Part shown: one piece after another, positions 1 through 8,871 of the stretch
Layout of the letters: each line of letters starts with the position of its first letter
Numbering within the stretch: the stretch's first letter is position 1
Assembly (NCBI GenBank): GCA_027078365.1
Contig: JALWYQ010000008.1
Location: 1 to 56,146, forward strand
Direction: 5' to 3'
Length of the DNA stretch: 56,146 bases
DNA from: Phycisphaerae bacterium
Lineage (GTDB): Bacteria; Planctomycetota; Phycisphaerae; Sedimentisphaerales; Sedimentisphaeraceae
Made by a program: the position numbers and the translations under genes
Notes under the pieces: generated by a model
Databases searched by the model: none
What the model was told of the DNA's origin: nothing
Seen by the model: the letters and a program-made list of their open reading frames with translations, nothing else

Positions 1-115
1 CGCAAAAATAAAACTATAAGCATCCTACCGTCAAACAAATCTCTTGAGATAGTAAAACTCTTGCGATAAACTCAGGGAGCAAATGTAGTGCCGAACGATA
101 TTGTTCCTGACCCCT
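1..115. other. Window-edge intergenic sequence downstream of rsmA
   Basis: No coding sequence is supported here. Near the end lies a short segment ending in a tgacccctttaat-type string, which looks like the edge of a dispersed non-coding repeat, but only one copy is visible so this is a weak impression. Confidence 0.3.
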
Positions 116-994
116 TTAATTCTTAAAACATAAATTTGCTATCTTTACGTAAACGCTGGCGTCGAGATCTTCGCCTCTCGTGGATGGGTCCACTCCGGCA
201 TCTTCAAATATGCTCTTCCAGTCTTTGATGTGGCTAAGCGATTCTGGTGCGAATCTGCTGCATGCGTTTATTGTTTTTCTTCTGTGGCCCATTAAAAGGG
301 CGATAACTTCCTTTAAGGTCTGCATATCTTTTATAAGCGATGTCTTCTCTGGGCTGCGCACAAATTCTACCATAGCAGAGTCCACCTTTGGCGCAGGCCA
401 AAATACGTTTGGCGGAAGTTTCTTTAAGAACTTAACATCGCCGGTGGCCTGCATTAGAATGCTTAAGATGCCGTAAAATTTTTCTCCTTTTTTTGCCGTC
501 ATTCTTTGGGCAACTTCTTTTTGTATTGTCACATACATTGAATCTACGATTGTAGGACCAACGATTAAGTTTGCCATGAGCGAAGCTGCGATGGCGTATG
601 GCAGATTTGCTACAAGTTTTACTTTACCGCTAAATTTTTCTTGCGCCTTTTGAATCGCTTCTGCGGCGTCGGCATTAATTGCGTTTTTATTTTTTAGTGC
701 ATCGGCGTTGATTATCGTAACGTTTGATTTGTCTGCAATAATAGAAGATGTTATCTTGTACATTAATTTATCGTATTCAACTACGATAAGTGCGCCAGCC
801 TTTTCTACAAGCGACTCTGTCATACTCCCAGTGCCGCAACCAACTTCAAATACGATGTCGTCTTTTGAGATATCCGCATAATCCAAAAGATATTTGATTA
901 GATTGAGATCTATTAAAAAGTTTTGTCCAAGCTTCTTGATTGGAGAAGCTCCGACTGTCGCTAAGAGTTGTTGGACTCTTTGTTTTGTCTGCAT
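116..994 (-). CDS. rsmA: 16S rRNA (adenine1518/1519-N6)-dimethyltransferase RsmA (KsgA)
   Basis: SAM-dependent enzyme that dimethylates two adjacent adenines in the 3'-terminal hairpin of 16S rRNA during late 30S assembly in the cytoplasm. The 292-residue length is normal for the family. Seen: LGQNFLID at residues 22-29, the SAM-binding motif VGCGTGSMT at 51-59, and the catalytic NLPY motif at 130-133, followed by the usual helical C-terminal domain. It is the last gene of a minus-strand run ribE-pdxA-rsmA, starting 25 nt after the pdxA stop; the pdxA-rsmA pairing is common in bacteria. No strong ribosome binding site precedes the ATG. Product assignment is secure. Confidence 0.96.
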   Translation of the reverse strand: MQTKQRVQQLLATVGASPIKKLGQNFLIDLNLIKYLLDYADISKDDIVFEVGCGTGSMTESLVEKAGALIVVEYDKLMYKITSSIIADKSNVTIINADALKNKNAINADAAEAIQKAQEKFSGKVKLVANLPYAIAASLMANLIVGPTIVDSMYVTIQKEVAQRMTAKKGEKFYGILSILMQATGDVKFLKKLPPNVFWPAPKVDSAMVEFVRSPEKTSLIKDMQTLKEVIALLMGHRRKTINACSRFAPESLSHIKDWKSIFEDAGVDPSTRGEDLDASVYVKIANLCFKN

Positions 995-1019
995 TTGTTT
1001 ATTCCAGTATTAGAGTCTT

Positions 1020-2054
1020 TTAGTTTCTCTTCTTTTTTGTTTGCGCCATATCTATTGCAACATTAATCGCATGTGTTAAGCTAGATGCGTCGGCGATGCC
1101 TTTACCTGCAATGTCAAAAGCGGTTCCATGCGCAGGAGACGTTCTAATAATCGGTAGCCCTATTGTTACATTTGTAGCACTCTCAAACGCGAGAAGTTTT
1201 ATAGGTATCATTCCTTGATCGTGATACATCGCGACAACGCCATCAAACTCGCCGCGCGAAGCGCGCAGAAATAAAGTGTCTGCTGGGTATGGGCCCGTTA
1301 CGTTTATTCCATGTTCCTTTGCTATCATAATCGCAGGTTTTATTATTCGCGTTTCTTCATCTCCGAATTGTCCGTTCTCGCCAGCATGTGGGTTTAGTGC
1401 GGCGACTGCAATTTTTGGGTTCTCGTAACCAAAATAATCTCTGAGCGCAGTGTTTAGAAGGTCTATGGGTTCATAAACCTTTCCTATTGTAAACTGATGG
1501 CGCAATTCAAATAGAGCTTCATGTATCGTGGCAAGCGCTAGCTTTAGCGGCCCAGCAACAAACATCATTGCCTTGCGCGGGCTCTTGCAAAAATCTTGAA
1601 AAAGCTCTGTGTGGCCTGGCCATTTAAATCCAGCTAGCTTCCAACTCTCTTTACTAATCGGGGCAGTTACAACCGCATCGATAATCTCTCGCTTTGCTGC
1701 ATCAATAGCGTCTATACAAAATTTAACAGACGCCTCACCGCTCTGCGCGTTTGGTTTGTGAAGACCCGATGGGAGTGAGAAATCGTCGTAGTCTGCAACT
1801 ACTACTCTGCGCGGATAATCTCTGCTTAGCTTTTCGTGTTGATGCCTTGCCCAGTATGGTTGTATCTCAAGCGAGTCTGCTGCGTATTCTAATTGTTCAT
1901 CAATTCCAAAGATGATAAATTTTGCCCGTTGCCTAAGCGCAGCATCGCTAAGAGACTTAACTATAATCTCAGGGCCAATGCCAAAGGCGTCGCCCATTGT
2001 AATACCGATGACGGTGTCGCTGTTATATTGGGATGGAGTTTTTTCTTCTGTCAT
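1020..2054 (-). CDS. pdxA: 4-hydroxythreonine-4-phosphate dehydrogenase PdxA
   Basis: NAD-dependent dehydrogenase of the DXP-dependent pyridoxal phosphate pathway; its product is used with deoxyxylulose phosphate by PdxJ. Full length at 344 residues. Seen: GDAFGIGPE at 21-29 near the N-terminus; substrate-binding His147-Thr148 in GHTELF; three candidate divalent-metal ligands His177, His222 (NPHAGENG) and His277 (MYHDQG), whose spacing of 45 and 55 residues equals that of the E. coli ligands; and TSPAHGTAFDIAG at 304-316. It starts 9 nt after the ribE stop, so ribE, pdxA and rsmA are probably co-transcribed. No pdxJ is present in the window. Confidence 0.96.
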   Translation of the reverse strand: MTEEKTPSQYNSDTVIGITMGDAFGIGPEIIVKSLSDAALRQRAKFIIFGIDEQLEYAADSLEIQPYWARHQHEKLSRDYPRRVVVADYDDFSLPSGLHKPNAQSGEASVKFCIDAIDAAKREIIDAVVTAPISKESWKLAGFKWPGHTELFQDFCKSPRKAMMFVAGPLKLALATIHEALFELRHQFTIGKVYEPIDLLNTALRDYFGYENPKIAVAALNPHAGENGQFGDEETRIIKPAIMIAKEHGINVTGPYPADTLFLRASRGEFDGVVAMYHDQGMIPIKLLAFESATNVTIGLPIIRTSPAHGTAFDIAGKGIADASSLTHAINVAIDMAQTKKKRN

Positions 2055-2063
2055 AGTGATGTT

Positions 2064-2705
2064 TTAAAAACCAAGCGATTTTAATTTTTCTATCGTTAAG
2101 CCACCTTTTGAGTCTAGCATATTTTCAAGTTGGCTTCTTATAGTTTTGACAATTATATCAGTTTCAATGTTGACGCTATCGTTGACGCGCAGCTCGCTTA
2201 GGTTTGTCTCTTGCCAAGTTACAGGAATAATGGCTATCGAAAAATCTCGTCTGCCAAGCTTTGCCACTGTTAGGCTAACCCCATTGACAGAGACCGAGCC
2301 TTTAGGAACTAGAGAGCTGATGATGTTCTGCTCGGCGGTAAAGGTTGCTTCTAAAAAATCGCCCTGTTGTTTGAGAGAGCTTAGCTTTGCTATCCCATCA
2401 ACATGGCCTTGAACGATGTGGCCGCCAAATCTAGCATCCGCTTTCATTGCAAGTTCAAGATTTACCTTTTCGCCAATTTTTAAACTTGAGATGGTTGATT
2501 TTGCAAGGGTCTCTCCGCTAACATCGAACTTTGCAATATTGGCATCTAGACTAGTCGCACTCAAACAGACCCCGTTAATCGCAACGCTATCGCCAAGCTT
2601 AACCTCAGGATAGAGCTTGCCCAAATCAACGCCTAGAACGAGACCTTGAGATTTTCTGTGTATATTCTTAACGATGCCGATCTCTTCGATAAGACCTGTA
2701 AACAT
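2064..2705 (-). CDS. ribE: Riboflavin synthase, alpha-chain type
   Basis: Catalyses dismutation of two 6,7-dimethyl-8-ribityllumazine molecules to riboflavin. The 213-residue protein starts with the diagnostic MFTGLIEEIG and contains two internally similar lumazine-binding beta-barrel repeats (about 1-95 and 96-200), with GGHIVQGHVDG opening the second repeat. It is first in the ribE-pdxA-rsmA run, and a good sigma-70-like promoter lies upstream on the same strand. No other riboflavin genes are nearby and no FMN riboswitch was recognised in the leader. Some groups call this gene ribC or ribE; the function is unambiguous. Confidence 0.95.
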   Translation of the reverse strand: MFTGLIEEIGIVKNIHRKSQGLVLGVDLGKLYPEVKLGDSVAINGVCLSATSLDANIAKFDVSGETLAKSTISSLKIGEKVNLELAMKADARFGGHIVQGHVDGIAKLSSLKQQGDFLEATFTAEQNIISSLVPKGSVSVNGVSLTVAKLGRRDFSIAIIPVTWQETNLSELRVNDSVNIETDIIVKTIRSQLENMLDSKGGLTIEKLKSLGF

Positions 2706-2765
2706 CTATAACTGCCTTTCAAAATAATAAAAGGTTGTCGGGTTCTCATATAAAGACTAGAGGAG

Positions 2766-2794
2766 ATTATACTCACAGTTGCTATTGCTTACAA
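2766..2794 (-). promoter_or_regulatory. Sigma-70-like promoter for ribE-pdxA-rsmA
   Basis: On the minus strand TTGTAA and an exact TATAAT are separated by 17 nt, about 60 nt upstream of the ribE ATG. An inverted repeat CACAGTTG/CAACTGTG (2774-2781 and 2815-2822) has one arm inside the promoter spacer, so it could be an operator shared with the divergent gene; that part is speculative. Confidence 0.6.
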
Positions 2795-2918
2795 TATAGA
2801 AACAACTTTATCACCAACTGTGGGTTCGATTTGTATTTTAGCGTTTTCATTTGGTGAAAGTCGATGTATATTACTGTGATAAAACCTTGAAGACTTTAAA
2901 AAAAGGAGACTTTCTGAA

Positions 2919-4400
2919 ATGTCATCAAAAATGATTTCATATTTCGTTGTAATCCTGTTGGTTCTTGGATTCTCTCTAGAATCTTTTGCGGCTAGGCCAG
3001 ATCGGCCAAGACGTCAAAAACCAGCGAGGCTGGATAAAAATGAAAAGAGGCAAGCTCTAGAATCGCAGGCTAGAGAATATGCAACCCAGATGCAAAAGTA
3101 CTACAGTGACATTGCTCAAGCGGTTAATAATTTTAAACCATTAGACCCCCAAATACTCCAAGATATTAAGGATATTTCACGCGAAGGGCGTAAGAGTGCT
3201 AAATATCTAGATAAAAAAGATAAGGCAAATGTTCTAGTGATACAGGCTTGGGCTAATTATTTTGAGGGTGCACTCAAAAAAGCACAGCAAAGGGCCAATC
3301 GAGCCTATGCTACAGACCCAACTAGCACTGATGCCTATGCGAGTCAGTTTATATTCTCGTCCCTTATCGGTAAAGTGCCAAGGGCGGTCTCGAAATCTAA
3401 ACCTTCTAGGGCTCGTCCTAGCACGGAGTTGGTGAAGGGAGAATTAGACTTTTATCCAATCAAAGGTGTTTCTCATATGATAAATAAGAGGCTCACCGGT
3501 ATTGAGAAGATGTTTGAGACGCTCAATTTCGATGGCGAATATATAGGTCTCTTAATTTGGAAGCTTCCAGATATCTCCACAATAAAAGATCCTAACTCGC
3601 TAAAAGAAGAGACGATGGATCATGTTGAGCAGTTAGATGCGCGAGCTCAAAGACTAAAAGAGTTGGAAATAAAGGTAATCCAAGAAGAATTAGAGGCTAT
3701 AAAAAATCTCTCATCAGAGAACAATGCGCAAACTAAACTTAAATTTGCAACCCTAATTCAAAATGATACACAAAGCTTTGCTGATGCCCTTGAATTTGCT
3801 AAGAATCTCTCTGTCGATTCTCTTGTTGTCAACAAAGAGGCTCTAGAGATTTCTATGCCGGATTTCAAGAAACTCGAATCCAAATCTGAGTTTGCTGCAA
3901 TAAAGAAGGCTAATGCACCTGTTTTTGTCGTGTTTGACCCTAGTGGGGTTGTTAAGTATGCTGGGTCTGCGCGAGGGATAGCTCCTGTAATTATCATAAA
4001 TTCGCTAGTCCCAAATTCAATAAAGAAGGCTCAGTTAGTAGAGTCAGAAGCTAAATTAGGTAATAAGAGAAGTGCTCCTGTTGCTACTCCAAAAAAGCCT
4101 AAGGTTAAAGCCAAAAAGATTAGCGACCCTAATCAACCTCAAAGCCAAACCCAGATGCCACAGTATGTGCAGCTAAGTGATACTGACGAGATAAAGGCTC
4201 AGAATTTGCTCACAAAGGCAAAAATGTATCGTGGTAGCCATACAAGATTGGGTTCTTCAAAGAGGGTTGTCGAGGCTTGCCGAGAACTTATCAGCACCTA
4301 TCCAAATACTAAATATGCACAAGAGGCAAAAGAGATACTGCGTAGTATTCCTGCGCATCAACGCAAAAGATATGGGCTTACAGAGCAAGAGCTAAAATAG
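2919..4400 (+). CDS. Exported protein with thioredoxin-like and TPR-like parts, coupled to lpxB
   Basis: No named family recognised. The 493-residue protein begins with a Sec signal peptide (hydrophobic core about residues 5-20, Ala-rich end near SFAA), so it should act outside the cytoplasm. A charged helical region (about 30-260) includes a TPR-like segment. Residues about 280-365 look like a degenerate thioredoxin fold (a PVFVVFDPSG strand-turn) with no CxxC pair. A basic Pro/Lys linker (about 375-410) leads to a C-terminal helical hairpin resembling one TPR/BamD-type unit. Its TAG stop is followed directly by the lpxB ATG with no gap, implying translational coupling. Envelope function is an inference. 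Confidence 0.75.
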   Translation: MSSKMISYFVVILLVLGFSLESFAARPDRPRRQKPARLDKNEKRQALESQAREYATQMQKYYSDIAQAVNNFKPLDPQILQDIKDISREGRKSAKYLDKKDKANVLVIQAWANYFEGALKKAQQRANRAYATDPTSTDAYASQFIFSSLIGKVPRAVSKSKPSRARPSTELVKGELDFYPIKGVSHMINKRLTGIEKMFETLNFDGEYIGLLIWKLPDISTIKDPNSLKEETMDHVEQLDARAQRLKELEIKVIQEELEAIKNLSSENNAQTKLKFATLIQNDTQSFADALEFAKNLSVDSLVVNKEALEISMPDFKKLESKSEFAAIKKANAPVFVVFDPSGVVKYAGSARGIAPVIIINSLVPNSIKKAQLVESEAKLGNKRSAPVATPKKPKVKAKKISDPNQPQSQTQMPQYVQLSDTDEIKAQNLLTKAKMYRGSHTRLGSSKRVVEACRELISTYPNTKYAQEAKEILRSIPAHQRKRYGLTEQELK

Positions 4401-5543
4401 ATGAAAAGCAATAAGAATCAGATAAAGCATGTTTTTATAAGTGCTTGCGAACCCAGCGCCGATGCCCATTGCGCAAGATTGATAGAAGCGGTTAAACAGC
4501 TAGACGACTCCGTTGAGTTTATTGGTGTTGGTGGCGACAAGATGGAAGCGGCTGGTTGTGCAATCATAGAAAATACCGTCGATAAAGCGGCAATGATGTA
4601 CAATGCGCTTGGTCAAGTATCATTTTATATTAAGCTCTTAAAGAAAATAAAAACCATCTTGAGAGATTCAGATATCGATAAGGTTGTAGTTTGCGACTCG
4701 CCGGCGTTTAATTTTCACGTGGCAAAGGCAGCTACAAAAATGGCAGTTCCGACCTTATTTTATGTAGCGCCGCAGCTCTGGGCGTGGGCGCCTTGGCGCA
4801 TTGGTAAGCTTAAAAAGTGCTGTTCGCAGCTTGCAAGTATTCTACCATTCGAGAAAGAATGGTTCTCGAAACGCGGGTTGAGCGTTGAATTTGTAGGTAA
4901 TCCTCTCTTTGATGAGCTAGATGCTCCGGTTAGGGATAACATCAAGGATTACAGCGATTATGACCCAAACTCGGCTCGGGTGCTTCTTTTAGCCGGCTCT
5001 AGAAATGCAGAAATCGAGACTCTCTGGCGACCAATGCAACAGATTGCGATAAAGATAAAGAAGACTTTTCCAAACGCTAAATTTATGGCAGTTGCTAGCA
5101 ATTCAGATAAACTCGCTAAGCTTAAATCTTTACAGTTAAACGATTTAGAGATAGAGTACTCCATCGATTCAGTCATTGATACATGCAAGAGGGTGGATTA
5201 TTGTCTCGTTGCTAGCGGAAGTGCAACGCTTCAGGTTGCTGCTTCAGGCTGCCCGATGGTTGTAATGTATCATTCTAATAAATTTGTGTGGCATTTGCTT
5301 GGTCGATGGCTCATAAACACAAAATATCTCTCGCTTGTCAATATTGTCGCCCAAAGGGAGCTTGTTAGAGAGTTTATGCCATATTTTACATCGATAGAGC
5401 CAATTTGCGATGTTGCCATATCTGAACTTAGAGACAAGGATGAACTCTCAAGAATTAGTAGAGAGCTAGTCGAGATGGTAGAGCCAATGACCGCTTTGAA
5501 TACCAGTGAGCAGGTTGCGAAAATGCTCTTAGATCGTCCTTAA
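4401..5543 (+). CDS. lpxB: Lipid-A-disaccharide synthase LpxB
   Basis: GT19 glycosyltransferase that joins UDP-diacylglucosamine and lipid X to form the lipid A disaccharide at the inner membrane. The 380 residues match the family length. Seen: a variant of the SxGExSGD opening (SACEPSADAHCARL), QLWAWAPWRIGKLK, FVGNPLFDE, the LLAGSR turn and a nucleotide-sugar region VASGSATLQVAASGCP. The start directly abuts the upstream stop codon. It shows the organism makes lipid A; lpxK lies 14 kb away on the other strand, and no lpxA, lpxC or lpxD is present. Confidence 0.95.
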   Translation: MKSNKNQIKHVFISACEPSADAHCARLIEAVKQLDDSVEFIGVGGDKMEAAGCAIIENTVDKAAMMYNALGQVSFYIKLLKKIKTILRDSDIDKVVVCDSPAFNFHVAKAATKMAVPTLFYVAPQLWAWAPWRIGKLKKCCSQLASILPFEKEWFSKRGLSVEFVGNPLFDELDAPVRDNIKDYSDYDPNSARVLLLAGSRNAEIETLWRPMQQIAIKIKKTFPNAKFMAVASNSDKLAKLKSLQLNDLEIEYSIDSVIDTCKRVDYCLVASGSATLQVAASGCPMVVMYHSNKFVWHLLGRWLINTKYLSLVNIVAQRELVREFMPYFTSIEPICDVAISELRDKDELSRISRELVEMVEPMTALNTSEQVAKMLLDRP

Positions 5544-5683
5544 AATTTAAGCTAGACCATTTGCGATTCTTGCCATTATCACAAAGCAATCTTGTGCAAT
5601 TCTTTTCTGCTTTACTTTTGCCTTAAATCTTCTAAAATTGACGCTGAAATTCTGAAAAGTTTTATCACATCTTTTAGAAGTTA

Positions 5684-7264
5684 GTGGATATAAATATGGA
5701 AAAGGTAAAGGTTTACGATACGACCCTGCGCGATGGCATGCAGGCTCAAGGCGTTAGTTTCTCTTTGCAGGACAAACTGCTTATAGCGGAGCATCTAGAT
5801 AAAATCTCGCTAGACTACATTGAGGGAGGTTATGCGGCTAGTAACCCCAAAGAGATGCAGTTTTTTGAGCAGATTAAAGAAAAAGGGCTTTCCCACGCCA
5901 AGATTGCAGGTTTTGGAAATACGCGCAGAGCAGATTGTAGCTGCGATGAAGATGCCTCGTTGCAGGCAATTCTAAAATGTGGTGCCGAGGTTGCGACGCT
6001 AGTTGGCAAGAGCTGGGATATGCAGGTTCTCGAAGTTTTAAAATGCTCTCTTGAGGAAAATCTATCTATATGCGCCGAGAGTATTGAGTATATGAAGTCT
6101 AAAGGGCTCGAAGTCGTCTTCGATGCCGAGCATTTTTACGATGGCTTTAAGGCAAACCCAGAATATTCAATGCAGGTTTTAGCGGCAGCTGTTGATGCCG
6201 GAGCTGATACTCTTGCGCTTTGCGAGACAAACGGTGGAGCATTGCCGCATGAGGTTTATGATATAACCAAACAAGTTTGTGAGAGATTTCCAAATACTAC
6301 TATCGGTATCCATACGCATAATGACAGCGACTGCGCGGTGGCAAACACGCTTGCGGCGGTTAAGGCAGGTGCGCGGCATGTTCAGGGTACAATAAATGGT
6401 ATTGGTGAGAGAACGGGTAATGCAAACTTGTGTTCCATAATTCCAAACCTAACTTTCAAGATGGGTTTTGAAACTATCGGTCTTGATAACATCAAAAAGC
6501 TAACTCAGACAAGTCGCTTTGTATTTGAGATAGCTAATATGAGTCCGGTGATGAACCTTCCTTATGTTGGCGAGAGTGCGTTTGCACACAAGGCAGGCTT
6601 GCATGTTAATGCTATACTCAAAAACAAGAAGACTTACGAGCATATTGAACCGGAACTTGTTGGTAATGAGAGGCGTTTCTTAATCTCAGAACTTAGCGGG
6701 GCATCTAACATTCTTGCTAAGCTTGAGAAGACTAAGATTGGAAACGATAAAAAACTCGCACGTGAAATTCTCGATACAGTTCAAGAATTAGAGGCGCAGG
6801 GTTATCAGTTCGAAGCTGCTGATGGTAGTTTCGATCTCATCGTGAAGAAGGTTACGGGAGAATACTCTCCAGCGTTTGAGCTTAAGAAATATCACGTCAA
6901 CGTTGAACGTAGCGGTGGCGGTGATAGAATGACAGAGGCGACAGTCAAAATTAGCGTCGATGGCAAGAGCGAGCATGTTGTTGGTGAGGGCGATGGTCCA
7001 GTCAACGCACTTGATGCAGCGCTTAGAAAATCACTTGAAGGTTTTTATCCAAACCTAAAGGATATGCATCTGATAGACTACAAGGTGCGCGTAGTAAACG
7101 CCAAAGCAGGAACAGCGGCGAAGGTGCGCGTTATAATTGAGTCTAAAGATAAGGACACCTCTTGGGGAACAGTCGGCGTATCTGAGAATATCATAGACGC
7201 AAGCTGGAAGGCGCTCAAAGATAGCATCGAATATAAAATACTAAAAGATGCGCAACAGAGTTAG
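5684..7264 (+). CDS. cimA: (R)-citramalate synthase CimA
   Basis: Condenses pyruvate and acetyl-CoA to citramalate, the first step of the threonine-independent isoleucine route. Seen: DTTLRDG at 12-18, the metal-binding HTHND, GIGERTGNANL, the NifV/LeuA-type TIM barrel over about 1-290, and a C-terminal LeuA allosteric dimer domain ending near EYKILKDAQ. Length (526) and the YIEGGYAASNPKE segment favour CimA over 2-isopropylmalate or homocitrate synthase. The listed start is GTG at 5684; an ATG at 5696, giving a protein starting MEKVKVYD, is equally plausible because no ideal Shine-Dalgarno marks either. It is flanked by gaps of about 140 and 230 nt, so probably monocistronic. Confidence 0.92.
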   Translation: MDINMEKVKVYDTTLRDGMQAQGVSFSLQDKLLIAEHLDKISLDYIEGGYAASNPKEMQFFEQIKEKGLSHAKIAGFGNTRRADCSCDEDASLQAILKCGAEVATLVGKSWDMQVLEVLKCSLEENLSICAESIEYMKSKGLEVVFDAEHFYDGFKANPEYSMQVLAAAVDAGADTLALCETNGGALPHEVYDITKQVCERFPNTTIGIHTHNDSDCAVANTLAAVKAGARHVQGTINGIGERTGNANLCSIIPNLTFKMGFETIGLDNIKKLTQTSRFVFEIANMSPVMNLPYVGESAFAHKAGLHVNAILKNKKTYEHIEPELVGNERRFLISELSGASNILAKLEKTKIGNDKKLAREILDTVQELEAQGYQFEAADGSFDLIVKKVTGEYSPAFELKKYHVNVERSGGGDRMTEATVKISVDGKSEHVVGEGDGPVNALDAALRKSLEGFYPNLKDMHLIDYKVRVVNAKAGTAAKVRVIIESKDKDTSWGTVGVSENIIDASWKALKDSIEYKILKDAQQS

Positions 7265-7494
7265 GTTATAGGCAGGATGAGTGTTTTAGACAAGGGTATT
7301 GCGCAAACAAAGTGAGACTAGCAGAATTATGACAATTACTTATAAGTAGCAAGTAGGAATCTTCTGCATTGCATTATCCAAGACAAATCTATCCTATTGG
7401 TAAGAAGTGGAGAGTTTGTCTAGCATTGAAAGCCTCGCTTGATAGTCAAGAGGAATTGTTGGAGGTATTCCAAAGTTTAGAGCAAAGGGAGTAA
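7265..7494. other. Intergenic gap before the paralogue triplet
   Basis: No gene, tRNA or convincing terminator is visible. The right end carries a good Shine-Dalgarno (GGGAG) a few bases before the ATG at 7495. Confidence 0.5.
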
Positions 7495-8838
7495 ATGAAA
7501 AAGTTTCTTATTACGCTTGCTATTTTGTTTGTCTTGGGTGTTGCATCAATTATTGCGCTTGTGGCATATCTGAGTCGTGATATTCCAGAGCTAGATTTAA
7601 GTGATTTAGCGGTAACTCAATCTGTAAAACCGGAAAATACTGCCTATGCTTTTTTTATGTCTGCGAGCGATGCGCTGTATTTGCCAATCAATTCCAATAT
7701 TGTAGAGGACTATATTAATGATGAGCCGGTCAATTTGCGCTTAATCGCAGAGGTAATATCAAAGAATGAAAAAACTATAGAACTTATTAATCGCGGCATT
7801 GAGTGTGAGAGTTGTATAACGCCGGAGATAGTTAAGTTTGATGATTCATATTCTTATCTTAAATCTTGGAAAAAAATATCTAGAGTGTTGGTTGCAAAGG
7901 CGAAATCACAGCGCCTTTTAGGCGATTATAAAGATGCAACTGATACATGTATTACACTTATCAAGTTTGGCAATCTCATTCAGAAGGACGCTGGCAGCAT
8001 CTTGGACTACCTTGTTGGAGTTTCTACAATAGGTTTGACCCTTGAGCAGATTCGAGATCTAGCCTGCATAGACACACCAAGAGAAGAGCTAGTTCGATTG
8101 TCAAAAGCCATTGAGGGTATAGATTCGTCAGCAACAGGTCTAATTCGTGCATTCAAGTATGAATGCAAAATTATGAATAGAGAAGTGGATGACATTAGAG
8201 ATGGAAAATCTGATGAGTTGGAAGAGATTCCACTTTTCTTACAGAAACATATACCAAGATTTTTCTTGCAACCAAACAGAACTAAATTAATAACTGCCAG
8301 TTTATACAGAACACATATTAAAAATGCCACTCTCCATTATACCGATATGAATCTAGATTGTTTTGAAGACATTTATCCAAATAATGGGAATGTAATACTC
8401 GCAATGATTAAACCAAACTCTCTTGGCAAAATGCTAGTTTATATTTTGATGCCGCCATTAGACAAAGTTATAACGTTGAAATGTAGGCTTGCCTCTGACA
8501 TAATTGCTATGCGGCTAATAGTTAATATGTGGATATATAAAAAGGATAACGGGGCATTTCCAAAGAGCCTCCAAGATCTTGTTCCTCAATATATCGATGC
8601 TGTCCCAACCGACCCTTTCGATGGAAAGCCATTTAGATACAAACCTGACAAAGGTATTATTTATTCGGTTGGAATAGATTGCATAGATTCGGGCGGCTCT
8701 ACGGTGAAGTTGCCAGAGTACGAACGCAAGTCTGGCAAACCAAATCCTTGGCACTTAGAAGATGCTGTGTACGAGATAGAGAAAAAACAAGACGAAGTTA
8801 CAACACCATCAGTACAAGAGGGTAGGAGAGAAACGTGA
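7495..8838 (+). CDS. Anchored protein with pseudopilin-like C-terminal tail, paralogue 1 of 3
   Basis: Unknown function. The 447-residue protein has one N-terminal membrane segment (about 4-26), then a long helical extracytoplasmic domain with a conserved ECESC cysteine pair, and a C-terminal module of the type NGAFPKSLQDLVPQY followed by DPFDGKPFRYK. That module resembles the tail of type II secretion pseudopilin G-like proteins common in Planctomycetes and Verrucomicrobia, but the N-terminus is not a type IV prepilin leader. It is followed after 33 nt by a paralogue, so the triplet is probably one transcript. Assignment to a pathway is not possible from sequence alone. Confidence 0.8.
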   Translation: MKKFLITLAILFVLGVASIIALVAYLSRDIPELDLSDLAVTQSVKPENTAYAFFMSASDALYLPINSNIVEDYINDEPVNLRLIAEVISKNEKTIELINRGIECESCITPEIVKFDDSYSYLKSWKKISRVLVAKAKSQRLLGDYKDATDTCITLIKFGNLIQKDAGSILDYLVGVSTIGLTLEQIRDLACIDTPREELVRLSKAIEGIDSSATGLIRAFKYECKIMNREVDDIRDGKSDELEEIPLFLQKHIPRFFLQPNRTKLITASLYRTHIKNATLHYTDMNLDCFEDIYPNNGNVILAMIKPNSLGKMLVYILMPPLDKVITLKCRLASDIIAMRLIVNMWIYKKDNGAFPKSLQDLVPQYIDAVPTDPFDGKPFRYKPDKGIIYSVGIDCIDSGGSTVKLPEYERKSGKPNPWHLEDAVYEIEKKQDEVTTPSVQEGRRET

Positions 8839-8871
8839 TTCGGGTAAATTGTTTAGACAGAGGCAAATAAA

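Noticed and set aside
2774-2822. FMN riboswitch upstream of ribE
   Set aside because: The inverted repeat here is a simple 8-bp dyad; none of the conserved RFN-element loops was visible.
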